A stretch of 64,000 nt of DNA from Athripsodes cinereus (Eukaryota; Arthropoda; Insecta; Trichoptera; Leptoceridae), in the NCBI GenBank assembly GCA_947579605.1, contig OX388306.1, positions 5,580,001-5,644,000 on the forward strand, read 5' to 3'. Below the pieces are notes generated by a model, which was not told where the DNA came from, ran no database searches, and saw nothing but the letters and a program-made list of their open reading frames with translations. This document shows, in pieces, positions 31,061 to 42,433 of the stretch. The translations under genes were made by a program, and so were the position numbers. Every line of letters starts with the position of its first letter. Within the stretch, counting starts at the first letter, position 1.

Positions 31061-34000
31061 CGTAGATATAAATTTGTTTTATAATTCTAAACATTATCAA
31101 TGTAAAATATTACGTTCCTGATATTTTTTTATATATTTAAATATATATATAATATATTAACATGTTGCTAAAGTTTGTCAGGACAAAGGATTTAATCAAC
31201 ATTTTTTTTGATTTTTTGCTTATAACTTGATAATTCCTGAATATTTTTTCTTAAATTTTTATGACATGATAAAAAAACTACATTACAAAAAGATGGTAAA
31301 ATAATAATGACAATAATTTGAAATTTTCTTTATCCTACAGTTTTTTGCTTCTCCTATAAAATTTGACCAATGTGGTTTGAAGCCTTTGTCCTGAGCACAG
31401 TCGATATATAAGCAACAATGAGTGACATGACAGTTGTTACCTTTGCGTCACTCAAAGTTCATATGTAATGAATATTCTAGTCTTTGGTCTACTATAACCG
31501 GACATTCTCATAATATGACCCAACCAGGACTATCGTCTCTCTTGTAAAAATTACAAGTGTTTAAAGCATTTATACGATTAAAAAAAAGAACGGAATTCTT
31601 CGTTGTCTAAAATTATTGTCAATTAGCAAAAAACAGACGTATACAAAATCGCTCTGAATGTTCTTCATTATACAAGCTATGAACCCTGCTTCGCTCGGGG
31701 AATAATGTTTAAATTGAAAAATTACGGATATCATAAACAACCTTTCTGTAAAATGATGAAACAAGTGGGGAAAGTATTAAAAATTGACAACATCATGTTC
31801 GTGCTTGTTTATGATATTTTTACATGCTTGAATTTATGTCTTCTGTAGAAATAGCTTCACAAAATAATTATGCTTGGCTTACAAATAAAATAGTTTTATT
31901 TTTTAAGAAAGATGACGATAGTGAAAAATTTCTGCATGCCTTCTCCACTCTTATAATAAATATGATAATATAGATTTTTTTTATCAAGGAACACGCTCGA
32001 TTTGAATACATTTAGTTCGAGAGTTTGAATGGAGAATATTATTTTTCCCTATTGCTTGTCCGATAAAAGCAGCTTCAAAAGACGGGTATATAGGTAATAT
32101 AGAATCGTAAATATCCGAGACTAAACAGGTGTTCGAGGAATGGACGAATTTTGGGAGACAGGGAAGCATTTGTCCAAGTAATCGAAAACGTCGAGGGGAC
32201 CTGATAATATAGCACAGAAAGTTAAAATATATGAACCTATAAACAGTCTTACATATCAACACACGAACTCAAATATTTATGTGAGGATTGAGGATTTAAC
32301 CAAATGTTTGGCGTGTATTATTTTCTTGGTTGATTCATCGTCCCCGCCATTTTGAACAACATCATAATAAAATAATGTGCGCTAATCTCAAATACAAACC
32401 TGATTTTCTCAGCGGTATTTTTTATTTAAAATATTAATTAAAATATTTCGCCGTTCATTATGAATAAGAATAATAGCAAATGTTGTTAGTATGTAGTTGC
32501 AGATAATCGTAATAATGTTTTGTATTTTGTCGATTTTATTTTTGAACTAGTACTTTTACTCGGATCTTCACAGGAAATATAAATATTGAATTGCCAAATA
32601 AATACTTGTAAATAACATATTATTAAGTTTTTTTCCTGAAAAATGACAAAATATAGAAGATATTTTGAAAACATGGCAACACTATGATTCAAATTTTTCT
32701 GACAGTTCTACCCACGTTCTATCATGATCTGATTTAAATATTGGTAACTTATTTTTACATAATTATTAGTAGGTTAATAATATTATGATGTTTACAAATT
32801 CAATAGGTATCTATGTATCCTAAATTTAATGAATTGAAAAAATAATTTATGTAGACCCACATGCCAAACAATTTGATTGCTCAATTCTCATATAAATCTG
32901 GAAACACTAATATCTCTGTCAATATTTATTTATTTAGGTATTTATATTACCTACATATTGGCAAAGTCACCAATAAGTCTCCAATTGTTAAATGGTCTGG
33001 CTGGAGAAATTGATTTCTTTAACGTGACGTATGCAGAATTTCATGGAAAAATTGATGATATATTGTAGTTGTGTAGTCGTCTGGATATCGTTTAAAATTG
33101 TCTTCTGGGATCGCATTGCCCTTCAGCTGTAATGATCCTTGTAAGAATCGTCTTATTGTCAGTAATAATAATTTGAAAAATCCCTAGTCTAAAACCTGCC
33201 CAAAGGATGAGACTTCGTATAGAGTGCATTATTTTATCTCTGTCATGTCTAATCACGCTGTCTTTTAAAGACATATATTATAACCAAACATATATATGAA
33301 CAGACTAAAATATGAATGCTATTCAGATACTTCCTTTACACCTACACCCACGCAGGACAAGTCATGGCATGAGATAAGTTTTCATTGCTTTGGCGTCGAT
33401 AAAAAAAAACACACACACAGAGGAAACCGCAATCTCATTAATGACTCGGTTATAATATAAAGTATTTTATTATGTATTGCATTTGTAGGTAGATAATTAT
33501 CCAATCTTATATTAATATTTATTTATTTTATATGGAATATTTTTAATTATGACTTCATGCTGATATTTTTGTCTCAATAAAATGTACTTATTGTAGATAA
33601 TATTGTCTACTAAATATAGCGACATTATAAGGTCACTTTAATATCGAATGCGATAATGTTCAACTTAATCAAATAATAAATAAGTACAACTTTCTTTAAT
33701 AGCCGCGTTTGCTGTATGCAGCGAACATACCGAATGATCTATTTCTCGTTTCTTCCTGATGTAAATAAAGGTAAAAGTAAGCGATCGAACTAAATGTATC
33801 TCTTCTTTTCTATTTTGAAGGAGAAACTTACAGAAGATGGTGAAAAACCTACTATTCTTTTACAGGGCGCTGCGATGGATTGATATTTATAATATTTTTG
33901 CTAAAAGCAATCTTTGTAAGCAAAGATATAGGTACTTAATCGGTAATCCAAAGAAAAAATCGGTAATGCGGCCTATCAAATTTTGCATTCAATTTTATAC

Positions 34001-34425
34001 TGACGTTGGTTGTAAGACAATACATTGCTAATGCTTGAAGGACATCGATGTTGGAACACAAAAATTACGAAAAAATGTACCGCGCTGCAAGTCTGGAATG
34101 TCTATGTTTGTAGGTATTGGATATGATGAAGAAATTTCACGTAAGCAAAATAATATAAATTCACTTTATTTGTTTAATTACTGACAATACCGAACATACA
34201 ATAATTTAACCTATTGACAATTTCATTAATTTTCTAATTATTTGCCATTTTTTATATAATTGATATCATGCAATTGTCCCGTTGATTTTGAATATGATTA
34301 GGTATTTTAATTTTTAATAATTTGTCCAGAAAATTCTTGTCTTCTGACTTTGCTTGCTTTCTGATTCTTCTAAATGTGTCCATTTTTCACGTTATTTAGG
34401 TATATATTTTTACTACTACTACTAC
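31061..34425. other. Gene-free stretch with a small LINE relic
   Basis: At 33100-33178 (plus) the sequence CTTCTGGGATCGCATTGCCC ... GAATCGTCTTATTGTCAGTA matches 36362-36436 and is a LINE 3' relic. Otherwise AT-rich, with no exon or RNA gene supported. Confidence 0.5.
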
Positions 34426-34429
34426 TATA

Positions 34430-34676
34430 TGAAAAGGATTTTTTTACATCATATCTTAATGAAAGAAAACAACTAACAGAATTGGATAATATAAAGTCTT
34501 CTTATAAAAACATCAACTATGGTGTTCCTCAAGGATCAATTCTTGGTCCATTTACATCATATCTTAATGAAAGAAAACAACTAACAGAATTGGATAATAT
34601 AAAGTCTTCTTATAAAAACATCAACTATGGTGTTCCTCAAGGATCAATTCTTGGTCCATTGTTGTTTCCAGTGGGG
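34430..34676 (+). pseudogene. LINE RT fragment with 108-bp tandem duplication
   Basis: The frame reads SYLNERKQLTELDNIKSS, YKNINYGVPQGSILGP and then the same 36 residues again, followed by LLF. GVPQGSILGP is RT motif B of CR1/Jockey-type LINEs. The repeat units are 34443-34550 and 34551-34658. They are identical and in frame. Only about 70 codons remain. Confidence 0.85.
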
Positions 34677-34870
34677 TAGCCAGAGAGAACAGCTGCATGA
34701 ATAAACATGCAAAGCTATCTGTCAGCCTAATATCCTCATTCCTAACTCTATCACGCAAAATTTTACCAAACATTCTTCTTAGCGATCGCATCTCCACTGC
34801 ATTCAATCCACTTCCGTCCTTCTTCAACAGTGTCTAAGTTCCAAGTATCGCTTTCATACATGATATATGC
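34660..34870 (-). pseudogene. Short-repeat relic plus RTE LINE fragment
   Basis: At 34665-34720 the plus strand reads CAGTGGGGTAGCCAGAGAGA, a TAGA-tail repeat relic. The minus strand of 34725-34860 encodes KKDGSGLNAVEMRSLRRM, FGKILRDRVRNEDIR, the region of RTE RTs that precedes the end seen at 36605-36925. A frameshift lies near 34830. Confidence 0.7.
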
Positions 34871-34879
34871 CGGTACAAG

Positions 34880-35404
34880 AATAAATAATTATTTGCTTTT
34901 ATTACATAATATATATCTACAAAATCATTTTGTTTTTTAGCACGTAAAAGACTAACGCCGTATGTAATGAAAAATAAATAACAAATAATATTAATACCTA
35001 TACTTGATATCGGCTCATAAAACAATATAAGATTATTATAATGTATAGTAAAGGAATAAATAATATATATATGAAATGTACATTTTATCTGAATGACAAT
35101 ATTATTAAAGTATTTTATCGGAATCATAAACATACGCCGCAATGGCGGGGGTCTTTGATGATGGCGACTGCACAACTTGTACGAGTATTCTTATATACAC
35201 TACATATACATTTATATTATTATTATTATTGTGTATTTTATTATAATAATATAGATATTACATATACATATTATTATTATTATCGTGAACACTCATCAAT
35301 GTGTAAACATGTATAGGTACAGTAAAACTACGTTATAATGATTTATTTGTTTTTAATAACTGAAGGTTTGTACATTCACAGAGTGAAAATTCATACTAAT
35401 GATA
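34880..35404. other. AT-rich with ATT microsatellite
   Basis: ATT repeats at 35217-35235 and 35270-35283. No gene. Confidence 0.5.
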
Positions 35405-35592
35405 TTATACTTTAATTACAAAACAGTTAACTTTTCACTTAGATTTATTTAAATCTCGAGCGCTTTCGTCAATGTTGATATATTGACACGAGTTCTCTTG
35501 AAAATGTCAATATATCAACATTGACGAAAGCGCTCGAGATTTAAATAAATCTAAGTGAAAAGTTAACTGTGTTGTAAGTTGTAATTAAAGTG
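35405..35592 (+). mobile_element. Penelope-type inverted repeat with hammerhead-like motif
   Basis: A perfect 65-bp inverted repeat (35424-35488 with 35505-35569) is separated by 16 bases. It extends outward with small indels to about 35405-35592. Arm landmarks are GTTAACTTTTCACTTAG, CTCGAGCGCTTTCGTC and ATGTTGATATATTGACA. No coding part remains. Confidence 0.75.
35494..35539 (+). ncRNA. Hammerhead ribozyme-like motif (U3-A8 class)
   Basis: Stem I TCTC/GAGA (35494-35497 with 35536-35539), core TTGAAAA (35498-35504), one extra T, stem II GTCAAT/ATTGAC (35506-35511 with 35520-35525), GAAA, and self-complementary stem III AGCGCT. C17 at 35535 gives a CUC triplet. The left arm stops at the base of stem II and lacks the core. 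Confidence 0.55.
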
Positions 35593-35604
35593 TAATACCT
35601 ATCA

Positions 35605-35700
35605 TTATTTGTTTTTATTTATTTATTTATTCTTTTTGCATATCATCATTATATAACAGTGTTAACCAACCAATACAAAATTTAAAATACTAAATAAAAC
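35605..35700 (-). mobile_element. LINE 3'-end copy (family B), partial
   Basis: The plus strand reads TTTATTTATTTATTCTTTTT, GCATATCATCATTATATAAC, AGTGTTAAC, the inverse of the family B tail at 7300-7380 and 16900-16966. Confidence 0.6.
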
Positions 35701-36604
35701 AATACAAAATAATATTCTAGACAAATTATTTTGTGTCGTTTTGTGAAAAATCACCGCAAGGGCGAACACATATTTGAATTCAAATGATAATTATTAACTT
35801 GACTTCAAGTTTTTTTCAATTGAATTTAGTATGCAATAAACCCGCCATTTGAACCATGTGAAAATATACACTAAAGATTTTTTTATTTCTTTATTTTTAA
35901 ATATGTTATGTGTCTTTTTTAAAAAACATCGTACCTTCGTATTCACGTATGTATGTAAGTATACAGAGGTTTAACATGTTAAAGGCTTTGGCCGTAAATA
36001 TCTATAAAAAAATGATAATATAATTCAAGAAACAAAAAAAGGAAAACAGGTGTATGATTTAAGTTGTACTGTATTTTCTTGATTATGGATATGTAGGTGT
36101 TGCACAGTAAGACTATGGCTGTATAGGTATCGCAAATTAGATAGGTCTGGGTACTAACGGGATCATTGCAAAAGTCACTATACTTATTATTACCTAACTG
36201 TGCACACTGCGAAAGAAATATTGTATTAATTATAGTAAATGAGTAGGTACCTAAGTATCTGATGTGAATATTTTTTTGCTAATTATAATATTTATTAATA
36301 AATAGTTACAAACCAATATAATCACTTTGAACTTTGGTAATTTGGAACAGAGTAATATAATGTTTTCTTCTGGGATCGCATTGGCCTTCAGCTGTAATGA
36401 CCCTGGTAAGAATCGTCTTATTGTCAGTAATAATTATAATTATATTGCTGGTTAATATTAGAGATAATAATAATTTGATTATTTGTATAGCGCATTATTG
36501 TGATAATATCACGTCAAGGGCGCTTTACAATATATAGGATCAACATCCACGTCCATTTTTAAAATGACATAGTATCAATTTAAAAATAGATATAAGTATT
36601 ACTG
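35701..36604. other. Gene-free with two repeat relics
   Basis: 36362-36436 (plus) repeats the LINE relic of 33100-33178. 36478-36560 (plus) is the GTATAGCGCA ... GGGCGCTTTACAA ... ATCCACGTCCAT repeat shared with 28655-28745 (minus). Nothing else recognised. Confidence 0.5.
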
Positions 36605-36925
36605 TTGTAGGATAGAATGCGTATTAATAAGTTGTTATACTTTGAAAATGTGGAAGGAATGGACGATGTTAGAATGACGAAGAGGGTGTATTTATCTGAA
36701 AGCGGGAGTCTGAGAAAGCACGGACGTCCAAGAACTATGTGGTTTGACGACGTGGATCAAATTCTCGAAGACGGTCGCGTGCTGAGTAAGAGAGATCGGC
36801 GTGCATGTATGAGAAACTGGATGAATGTGGAAGCAACAGAAGTTTGTAAGGATCAATCCACATGGCACTCTGTTCTCTCTGTCTACTCCACCTGGGACAC
36901 GGCGTGAAGGTATAGATAGATGTAA
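36605..36925 (+). pseudogene. RTE-type LINE 3' end with TAGA tail
   Basis: One frame encodes KRVYLSESGSLRKHGRPRTM, WFDDVDQILEDGRVLSKRDR and RACMRNWMNVEATEVCKDQS, ending YSTWDTA-stop, then GGTATAGATAGATG. This is the C-terminus and tail of an RTE-clade LINE. The 3' end CCTGGGACACGGCGTGAAGG is shared with the short repeat family. Confidence 0.85.
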
Positions 36926-37019
36926 GTATGTAGGTAAGGTAAAATTATTAAAGTATATTAGATTATTTAGTTTTCCTTTGTATTTCGGGAGTACAAATTT
37001 TCTGCCATCTTTCAGACAA

Positions 37020-37145
37020 AGTCCGTAGCCCGGAGGTAGAGTCCTAGGCCTCATGTACCTTTCACGACACAAGCTTTTAGTAGCTTAATGTGAAAGGTGT
37101 ATAAGGTTGTATTTGGGTTTATAATAAAACCCAGATATATCTTTA
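37020..37145 (+). mobile_element. tRNA-derived SINE family 2, B box deleted
   Basis: GTAGCCCGGAGGTAGAGTCC (A box) joins directly to CTTTCACGACACAAGCTTTT and GTGTATAAGGTTGTATTTGG. The B-box segment present at 41305-41315 is missing. Confidence 0.75.
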
Positions 37146-37194
37146 AAAAAAATATTAATACATGTCACATTTCAGTTTTCATCTGCGCATTTCT

Positions 37195-37203
37195 TTTCAG
37201 ATA

Positions 37204-37236
<33 letters not shown>

Positions 37237-37350
37237 CTTTTTTGTGCCTTAAAAAAACATACATATAAACAGATTATAAATACAAATAATTATCATGCAC
37301 AATGGGCGAGTTTATCGCGTGCAAGCGATATCTTCCAACTAACCCTGTCC
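37195..37350 (-). mobile_element. LINE 3'-end copy (family C) with ATT tail
   Basis: The minus strand has GGTTAGTTGGAAGATATCGC, TTGCACGCGATAAACTCGCC (37344-37305) and then a tail of about ten AAT units (37203-37233 on plus as AATAAT). Confidence 0.75.
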
Positions 37351-37760
37351 TGAACGTGGTGAGGTTCGCACGAGCATTATTTCCCCTAACTCCCCCCCCC
37401 CCCTCCCCCGATATAGATACCCCTTTTTGCATGGAGAGCATTTGCCCCCCTGATGGGCGTCATTTCATTACTTGTGTATGTTGTAATGGCATATTCATTA
37501 CATGGGTGAACGATTTTGTTTTTTCTTTACTTTTTTGTATTTTTGCCTCAGTTGGTGCATAGAGTGTACTTCTTTTTTGTTTGTGTTATTTGTATTTTTT
37601 TTAATTGGGAATAAAGTGTTAAATAAAATAATTTAACAAACTTCACTGGCTTGTGAAAAATGTAATATTTAAGTTGTACTATATAAAATGTAATAAGCTG
37701 TTTGTTTGTATTAATAAAATAAAATAAAAAAAAAAAATAAAAAAAAAAAAAAATAACCCA
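37351..37760 (+). mobile_element. LINE 3' region with A-rich tail
   Basis: A C-run (37389-37400) followed by a T-rich 3' region and GTATTAATAAAATAAAATAA with a long A-rich tail near 37755. It probably belongs to a CR1/Jockey-type LINE, but no coding part was recognised. Confidence 0.45.
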
Positions 37761-37854
37761 AAAATCATAAAAAAAAAAGAAAATAAAGAAAATAATATAT
37801 ACATACATAAAAAGTTAAATAAATATACCTACAAACAGGCAAACACCTGCGCAC

Positions 37855-38290
37855 ACAATGAGGGAAAGTCTGGATATCGAGGGAAGGGAAGAGAAGGAAT
37901 GCTCGCCGTGTATATATACAACACGTGAAGAAAACGTTTCCTCAGGGTTTACAAAGTGAAAGTATTAAAATTATGAAGACTAGCGACCACCGAGCTGCTT
38001 TCTAAACAATTGATATGTGGGACAGGTACGGATACTAGACGGAAGTTGATTCCATAACCTAGCACCGAGAACTGTGAAGGAGTCTGTATAAAAACCAGAT
38101 TGGTGTGAAGGAATTGCCAGAAGATTGTTATTGGCTGATCGAAGAGGGAGTCCATGTGAATGCAAGAAATGAAACCTTTCTTTTAGGTAAGGCGGGGTGT
38201 TGGGATCAAAAAGTATTTTGTATAGAAGACAAAGGTTCTTTTGAATTTCAGCAGCACTGCCAGCCACACATGGCGGTGTATTTTATCAAC
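37855..38290 (-). pseudogene. LINE (CR1/Jockey group) RT C-terminus
   Basis: The minus frame encodes LCLLYKILFDPNTPPYLKER, FHFLHSHGLPLRSANNNLLA, IPSHQSGFYTDSFTVLGA and RLWNQLPSSIRT, ending LGGR-stop at 37980. It is the same protein end as 6735-7093. 5' truncated, with about 95 codons left. Confidence 0.8.
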
Positions 38291-39244
38291 AGACGCTTCA
38301 TATCTCTCTATCACTGAGTGATATTATGTAGAATTATTACCAGATATGTATTAATTTTATTATGCCTATGTAAGTAGATAGGTACCTGACGGTCCCTTAT
38401 CAAACAGAATATTGTGATGATATTTACCAGTGGCGTGTCTAAGGTTTTCAGCCCGGGTAGACCCACTCTCAATAAATACACATACTAAATAAAAAGTATG
38501 AAAGGTAAAAACAATAGTTCAATTTCACATTAAAAGTTCTATTACAGGAATAAAACGTAGAAAAAAAATCCAAGAATTGACAGCGCCCAATAAGATTGGG
38601 TGAGAGCCAGTCCATTCAATACGCAACGATCAGTAGAACAGCGCCCTTGAGATGATCACGGATCATTAAACGGCGCCGTTTACAAATTTTCCATATTACT
38701 ATTATAACCTCAACCTAGAGGAACATCTCTTTGAACGTGAGCAAGCATCGGTTAGAAACAAAAGATAAACTAGCACGGTTCCATTGCATATTATAATAGT
38801 GAGTACTGTTTGACTATTTCAAGTGCGTCGCATCGAATTCACCAATGGAGTTCACTCACTTGCATGGTAAGCGACTGCCCGCAATATTTCGGCTTACACG
38901 GAAGACACACTACTGATACATAGTACTATATTTATACCTATAGTAGTAATAATAACGTATGTATTTACTATTTTTATTACATACCTACTTATTTGATGTT
39001 ATGTCTGTATTGTATTAGCTAAGTATAAATATTATGAAGCGGTATTTTGTAGTGAAATTACATGTTATCAGTAATCTCCTATATAGCAATAATTATAGGT
39101 AGGTACTATATTATTATTAGATGTACGAACGGATACGCACTTTATGTCTGCATACATCAACATTGGCAACGCAAATATAATATTACATTAAATTTAACAT
39201 TGGCTCGGAGAAGACAGCTTGCGTGTTTATTAGGTATATAAATT
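38291..39244. other. Gene-free; possible truncated DNA transposon end
   Basis: CAGTGGCGTGTCTAAGG at about 38431 looks like a DNA-transposon end, but no matching inverse end was found, so it stays unassigned. Confidence 0.35.
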
Positions 39245-39300
39245 TGGTTGATTGACTACCCGCTTGTGGGATATATCGTGATGGTATAGATAGATAGAAA
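39245..39300 (+). repeat. TAGA-tail short repeat, 3' end
   Basis: GACTACCCGCTTGTGGGATA, TATCGTGATGGTATAGATAG. This is the clearest view of the family's 3' end and tail. Confidence 0.75.
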
Positions 39301-39599
39301 TTTAACATTTTGATACACAGCAGTATGAGAATTTAAAACTGGTATGGTAACGCAATGAATATAAATAATAAGCTACAGCGGTTTGAGGATGCGGAATGAA
39401 TGAATGAGGATAATGGTAAGAAGGTATAGATAGTCGAGAAAAGAGTGCTCGGAGACGTGGTCACCCGAGGATCGAATGGCTGCTGGATAATATTATTATT
39501 ATTGTTGGCCAAATCCCAATGGATGGAGAGTATGCTCGAAGAAGTGCATAAATAATATGATGGGAGATTAAAGCATTTATTAAAAGTATTTATCATATC

Positions 39600-39808
39600 A
39601 CATATATGTGGACAGTTAACACATATCGAGCTAGCCCCAAATTATTATGGGTACTAACGCGACGATACACAATATATACAATGCACCCAATGCATACCTA
39701 TAAATGTGACCTAGGACGATAATTTGAAAAAGGTCACTTTCATTTTGTCCTGAGCGGGAATCCAATCCGGGACCTTGAGACTCAAAGGCAATAGATTAAT
39801 GTTAAATC
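39600..39808 (-). mobile_element. tRNA-derived SINE, family 1
   Basis: The minus strand has TTGCCTTTGAGTCTCAAGGT, CCCGGATTGGATTCCCGCTC (decayed B box) and GTATCGTCGCGTTAGTACCC, TTTGGGGCTAGCTCG. The order is as at 20268-20498. Confidence 0.8.
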
Positions 39809-40304
39809 TACATAAAATATTATGAAACAAAAACAATGAGAAAGTTCGTGAACTTTCTATTTATATAAAAAGATTTGCACCTTGAATAAGCAAAATTCAT
39901 GTGTCGAGTAATGATGACAAACGTAGTGTAGATATACCTATCACCTGATTTTCTAATTGAAAATTTGTAGATTATCAAAACATTTCCTTTGAATTGATAG
40001 AGGCACACCTTTTCGTAGTATTCAGAAAGCTGTATTCGTTAGTATTTTTGAAAAACTCCAGCTTATCTTTATTGATTGATCTTTTTATTAGCTTAAAAAT
40101 CCAGATATTTAAAAATGAGCGGTATAGATCAGTGATATTCATTACTATGTTATTATGTGTATTTGAGTACTCAAATGTCTGCAATAAACCCAAATTATCA
40201 TTGTTGCTATTATTAGGTATATTTTGTCGTATAAAAGTCGTAAAATTCAACATGAAAGTGCAAAGTGTATTATACAGACAGTATAAAGAAATATTAGATT
40301 TACT
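39809..40304. other. No feature recognised
   Basis: AT-rich. Long frames on both strands here are not recognisable proteins and lack codon signal. Confidence 0.4.
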
Positions 40305-40560
40305 ATACTATACCATCACGGCATATCCCACAAGTGGGGTAGCCAGCAGATCAGCTGCATGTAAGAAACATGCAAACTGTCCTCTTCGTGCCAATATAAA
40401 ATCAAGACATTCAGGATGGGTGGCAAACCTCATCGCTGAATTTAAGATGTATAATGTCTTAATTTTTTCGAACACCTGCCTTTTACAGGACACTCGAAAA
40501 CTTACGCAGAAGAGTGGGAGACCAAATCTTTACCGGGTGCTCCACGGGATGTATTAGATT
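40305..40560 (-). repeat. TAGA-tail short repeat, best full-length copy
   Basis: The plus strand reads ACCATCACGGCATATCCCAC, AAGTGGGGTAGCCAGCAGAT, CATTCAGGATGGGTGGCAAA, CCTCATCGCTGAATTTAAG, CGAACACCTGCCTTTTACAG, GACACTCGAAAACTTACG and GAGTGGGAGACC, then CCGGGTGCTCCACGGGATG. The family is about 250 bp. In its own sense it ends in GTGATGGTATAGATAGATAG, as at 39255-39300. No tRNA-like boxes were seen. Confidence 0.85.
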
Positions 40561-41020
40561 TAAGTCGTAAATATTGTAAATAAGTATCTTCGTCGCCCCG
40601 TTGTAATAAAGTTTTTATAGTTTTATTCTTTGATGCGGTATGTGATAGGGAAATATTGAAAGATAATAATATTTTGACGTTAGATAATAAATATGGAAGA
40701 AAACAACGTCTAATAGTAAAGAAAACTTCTGAAGAGGCATATGTCCAGCAATAGAGAGATGACTAACAATGAAAATGCAAGCTATATAAATAAAAATTAA
40801 AAAAGGCACTTTTCTGAATAACATTTTCAAAAAGAACGAGAAAAAGGGGAAACGAAATTCGACGGTCGTAGACTATAATCTATATTATTATCATCATTTC
40901 AATAAGACTCAAAACTCCTTTATTAATCAGAGTATTAGTGGATGTGTTATTAAGGATAAAATCCAGTAAAGCAGGCTGTGGTGTTTCGAAGATCAATCGA
41001 CTTTATATTTATTTTATTCT
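40561..41020. other. No feature recognised
   Basis: AT-rich. Nothing supported. Confidence 0.4.
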
Positions 41021-41024
41021 TCTT

Positions 41025-41150
41025 GCACATCATCTTTTAGACAACAAAATCAACAATAATAATAATAAGTACACTTTATTGATCAGAAAAAAAATCATGA
41101 GCAATTGGCGAGCTTATTGCCTGGAGGCAATATCTTCCAGCTAACCAAAA
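41025..41150 (-). mobile_element. LINE 3'-end copy with AAT tail
   Basis: The minus strand has GGTTAGCTGGAAGATATTGC, CTCCAGGCAATAAGCTCGCC (41146-41107), then an ATT/AAT-rich tail. The hairpin stem TATTGCC/GGCAATA differs from, but is equivalent to, the stems in the other copies. Confidence 0.75.
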
Positions 41151-41209
41151 TAATGTGTGATACTATGTTGACAATGTGTAATTAATACTAAATGTGAACA
41201 GTTAATACT

Positions 41210-41385
41210 AATTTTTTTTTTTTTTTAAAAAGATATATCTGGGTTTTTGTGATAAACCCAAATACAACCTTATACACCTTTCAAAGGGGAGTTTGCCGGC
41301 ACCTGGGATCGAACCACGGACCCGCTGTTCACGAGGCCGAGACTCTACCCCCAGGCTACCGACGAACTCCTTACATTCTTAGTTC
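41210..41385 (-). mobile_element. tRNA-derived SINE, family 2, best copy
   Basis: The minus strand opens GGAGTTCGTCGGTAGCCTGG, GGGTAGAGTC (A box), then GGTTCGATCCC (B box, 41315-41305), GGTGCCGGCAAACTCCCC and the AACCCAGATATATCTTTTT tail with a T/A run. Confidence 0.85.
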
Positions 41386-42228
41386 TAAGTAGAACATTAT
41401 ATATGTCATGTTTCCTTTAATAAATACTACAAAATGAAGGATAAAGGCACGGGGAGGAACTTTTTAGGATAAGTCTATGGATTTTAGGTTATTCTTAAAA
41501 ACGTGTAGAGTAGAGGAATTTCTAATATTGCAAAGCAATTTTCACAAATGTGATTTTATATTAGTGATTTCTTCAATGTAATCACGTCATATTACAACAA
41601 AACAAAATACACATACCAGCAATAAGAAAATAAATCACAACTCTATAAAAAAATGTAATATAAACAAAAAAGAGTAAAAACATAGGTAACAGGGTCTTAT
41701 ATTTAAACCAAAAACATAGACAATAGGGCTCAATAACTTAGATATCAAGGGATAGTCGGGATTGTAATGATGTACTTTATAAAATCGTATAAGGAAGAAG
41801 GCAAACCCCACAACCATGTTTTGGGATTAATAATTTCCAAAGAAAAGCAAGAATAGAGTATTTATAACACAAAATGATAAGTACAGTAGTACACACTTCA
41901 AATCAATCGATGATTCAGAATTCACGCTGTCGGTAGGTACTGGATACTGTTATGATAAATGTTGTATTGCACTATCGTTCATTGACATTATATTATGTTG
42001 CATGCCATATTAAATTAGAGATTATAGTTACCAGTCAATGTATTTATGTAGATGTTAACTAGCTACATAAAATAATTACATACTTATTAGTTTAGATAAG
42101 ATATATAGTACCTACACAAGCCTAGCTTTACATCCTAACTATTTAACATACTATAATAATACCATTGACAATGTCTATAACACTGAATTAACATTATAAA
42201 ATTAATTATTGTCCTTTTCCAGTCAAAA
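41386..42228. other. No feature recognised
   Basis: AT-rich. Nothing supported. Confidence 0.4.
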
Positions 42229-42433
42229 GCCCGAAGTCAAAACACATTTTAACGTTATGTTTTCGTTCCGTTAGCGTTCGAATTTAGACCATATAGACAA
42301 CGTTGCAAGCAAGTGTCAATTTTGTTGCTAAGATACACAATAGTTACGAAAATTGTCACTTTGGTGCAACGTCGTCTATATTCAAACGATTGGAACACGA
42401 AAACGTAACGCTAAAATGTGTTTTGACTCAGGC
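42229..42433. mobile_element. Fold-back MITE, about 205 bp
   Basis: The ends GCCCGAAGTCAAAACACATT and the inverse of GCCTGAGTCAAAACACATTT continue as nearly full-length arms: GTTTTCGTTCC / GGAACACGAAAAC, then GACAACGTTGCA / TGCAACGTCGTC and GTGTCAATTTT / AAAATTGTCAC. The element can fold into one long hairpin. No clear target duplication. Confidence 0.7.

Noticed and set aside
38431..38450. CAGTGGCGTGTCTAAGG as a DNA transposon terminus
   Set aside because: No inverse end or target duplication was found within 1 kb.
39994..40557. A 187-codon plus-strand open frame, one of the longest in the right two thirds
   Set aside because: Its end runs through the minus-strand short repeat at 40305-40560, the rest is AT-rich with no domain or codon signal, and the opposite strand is open too.
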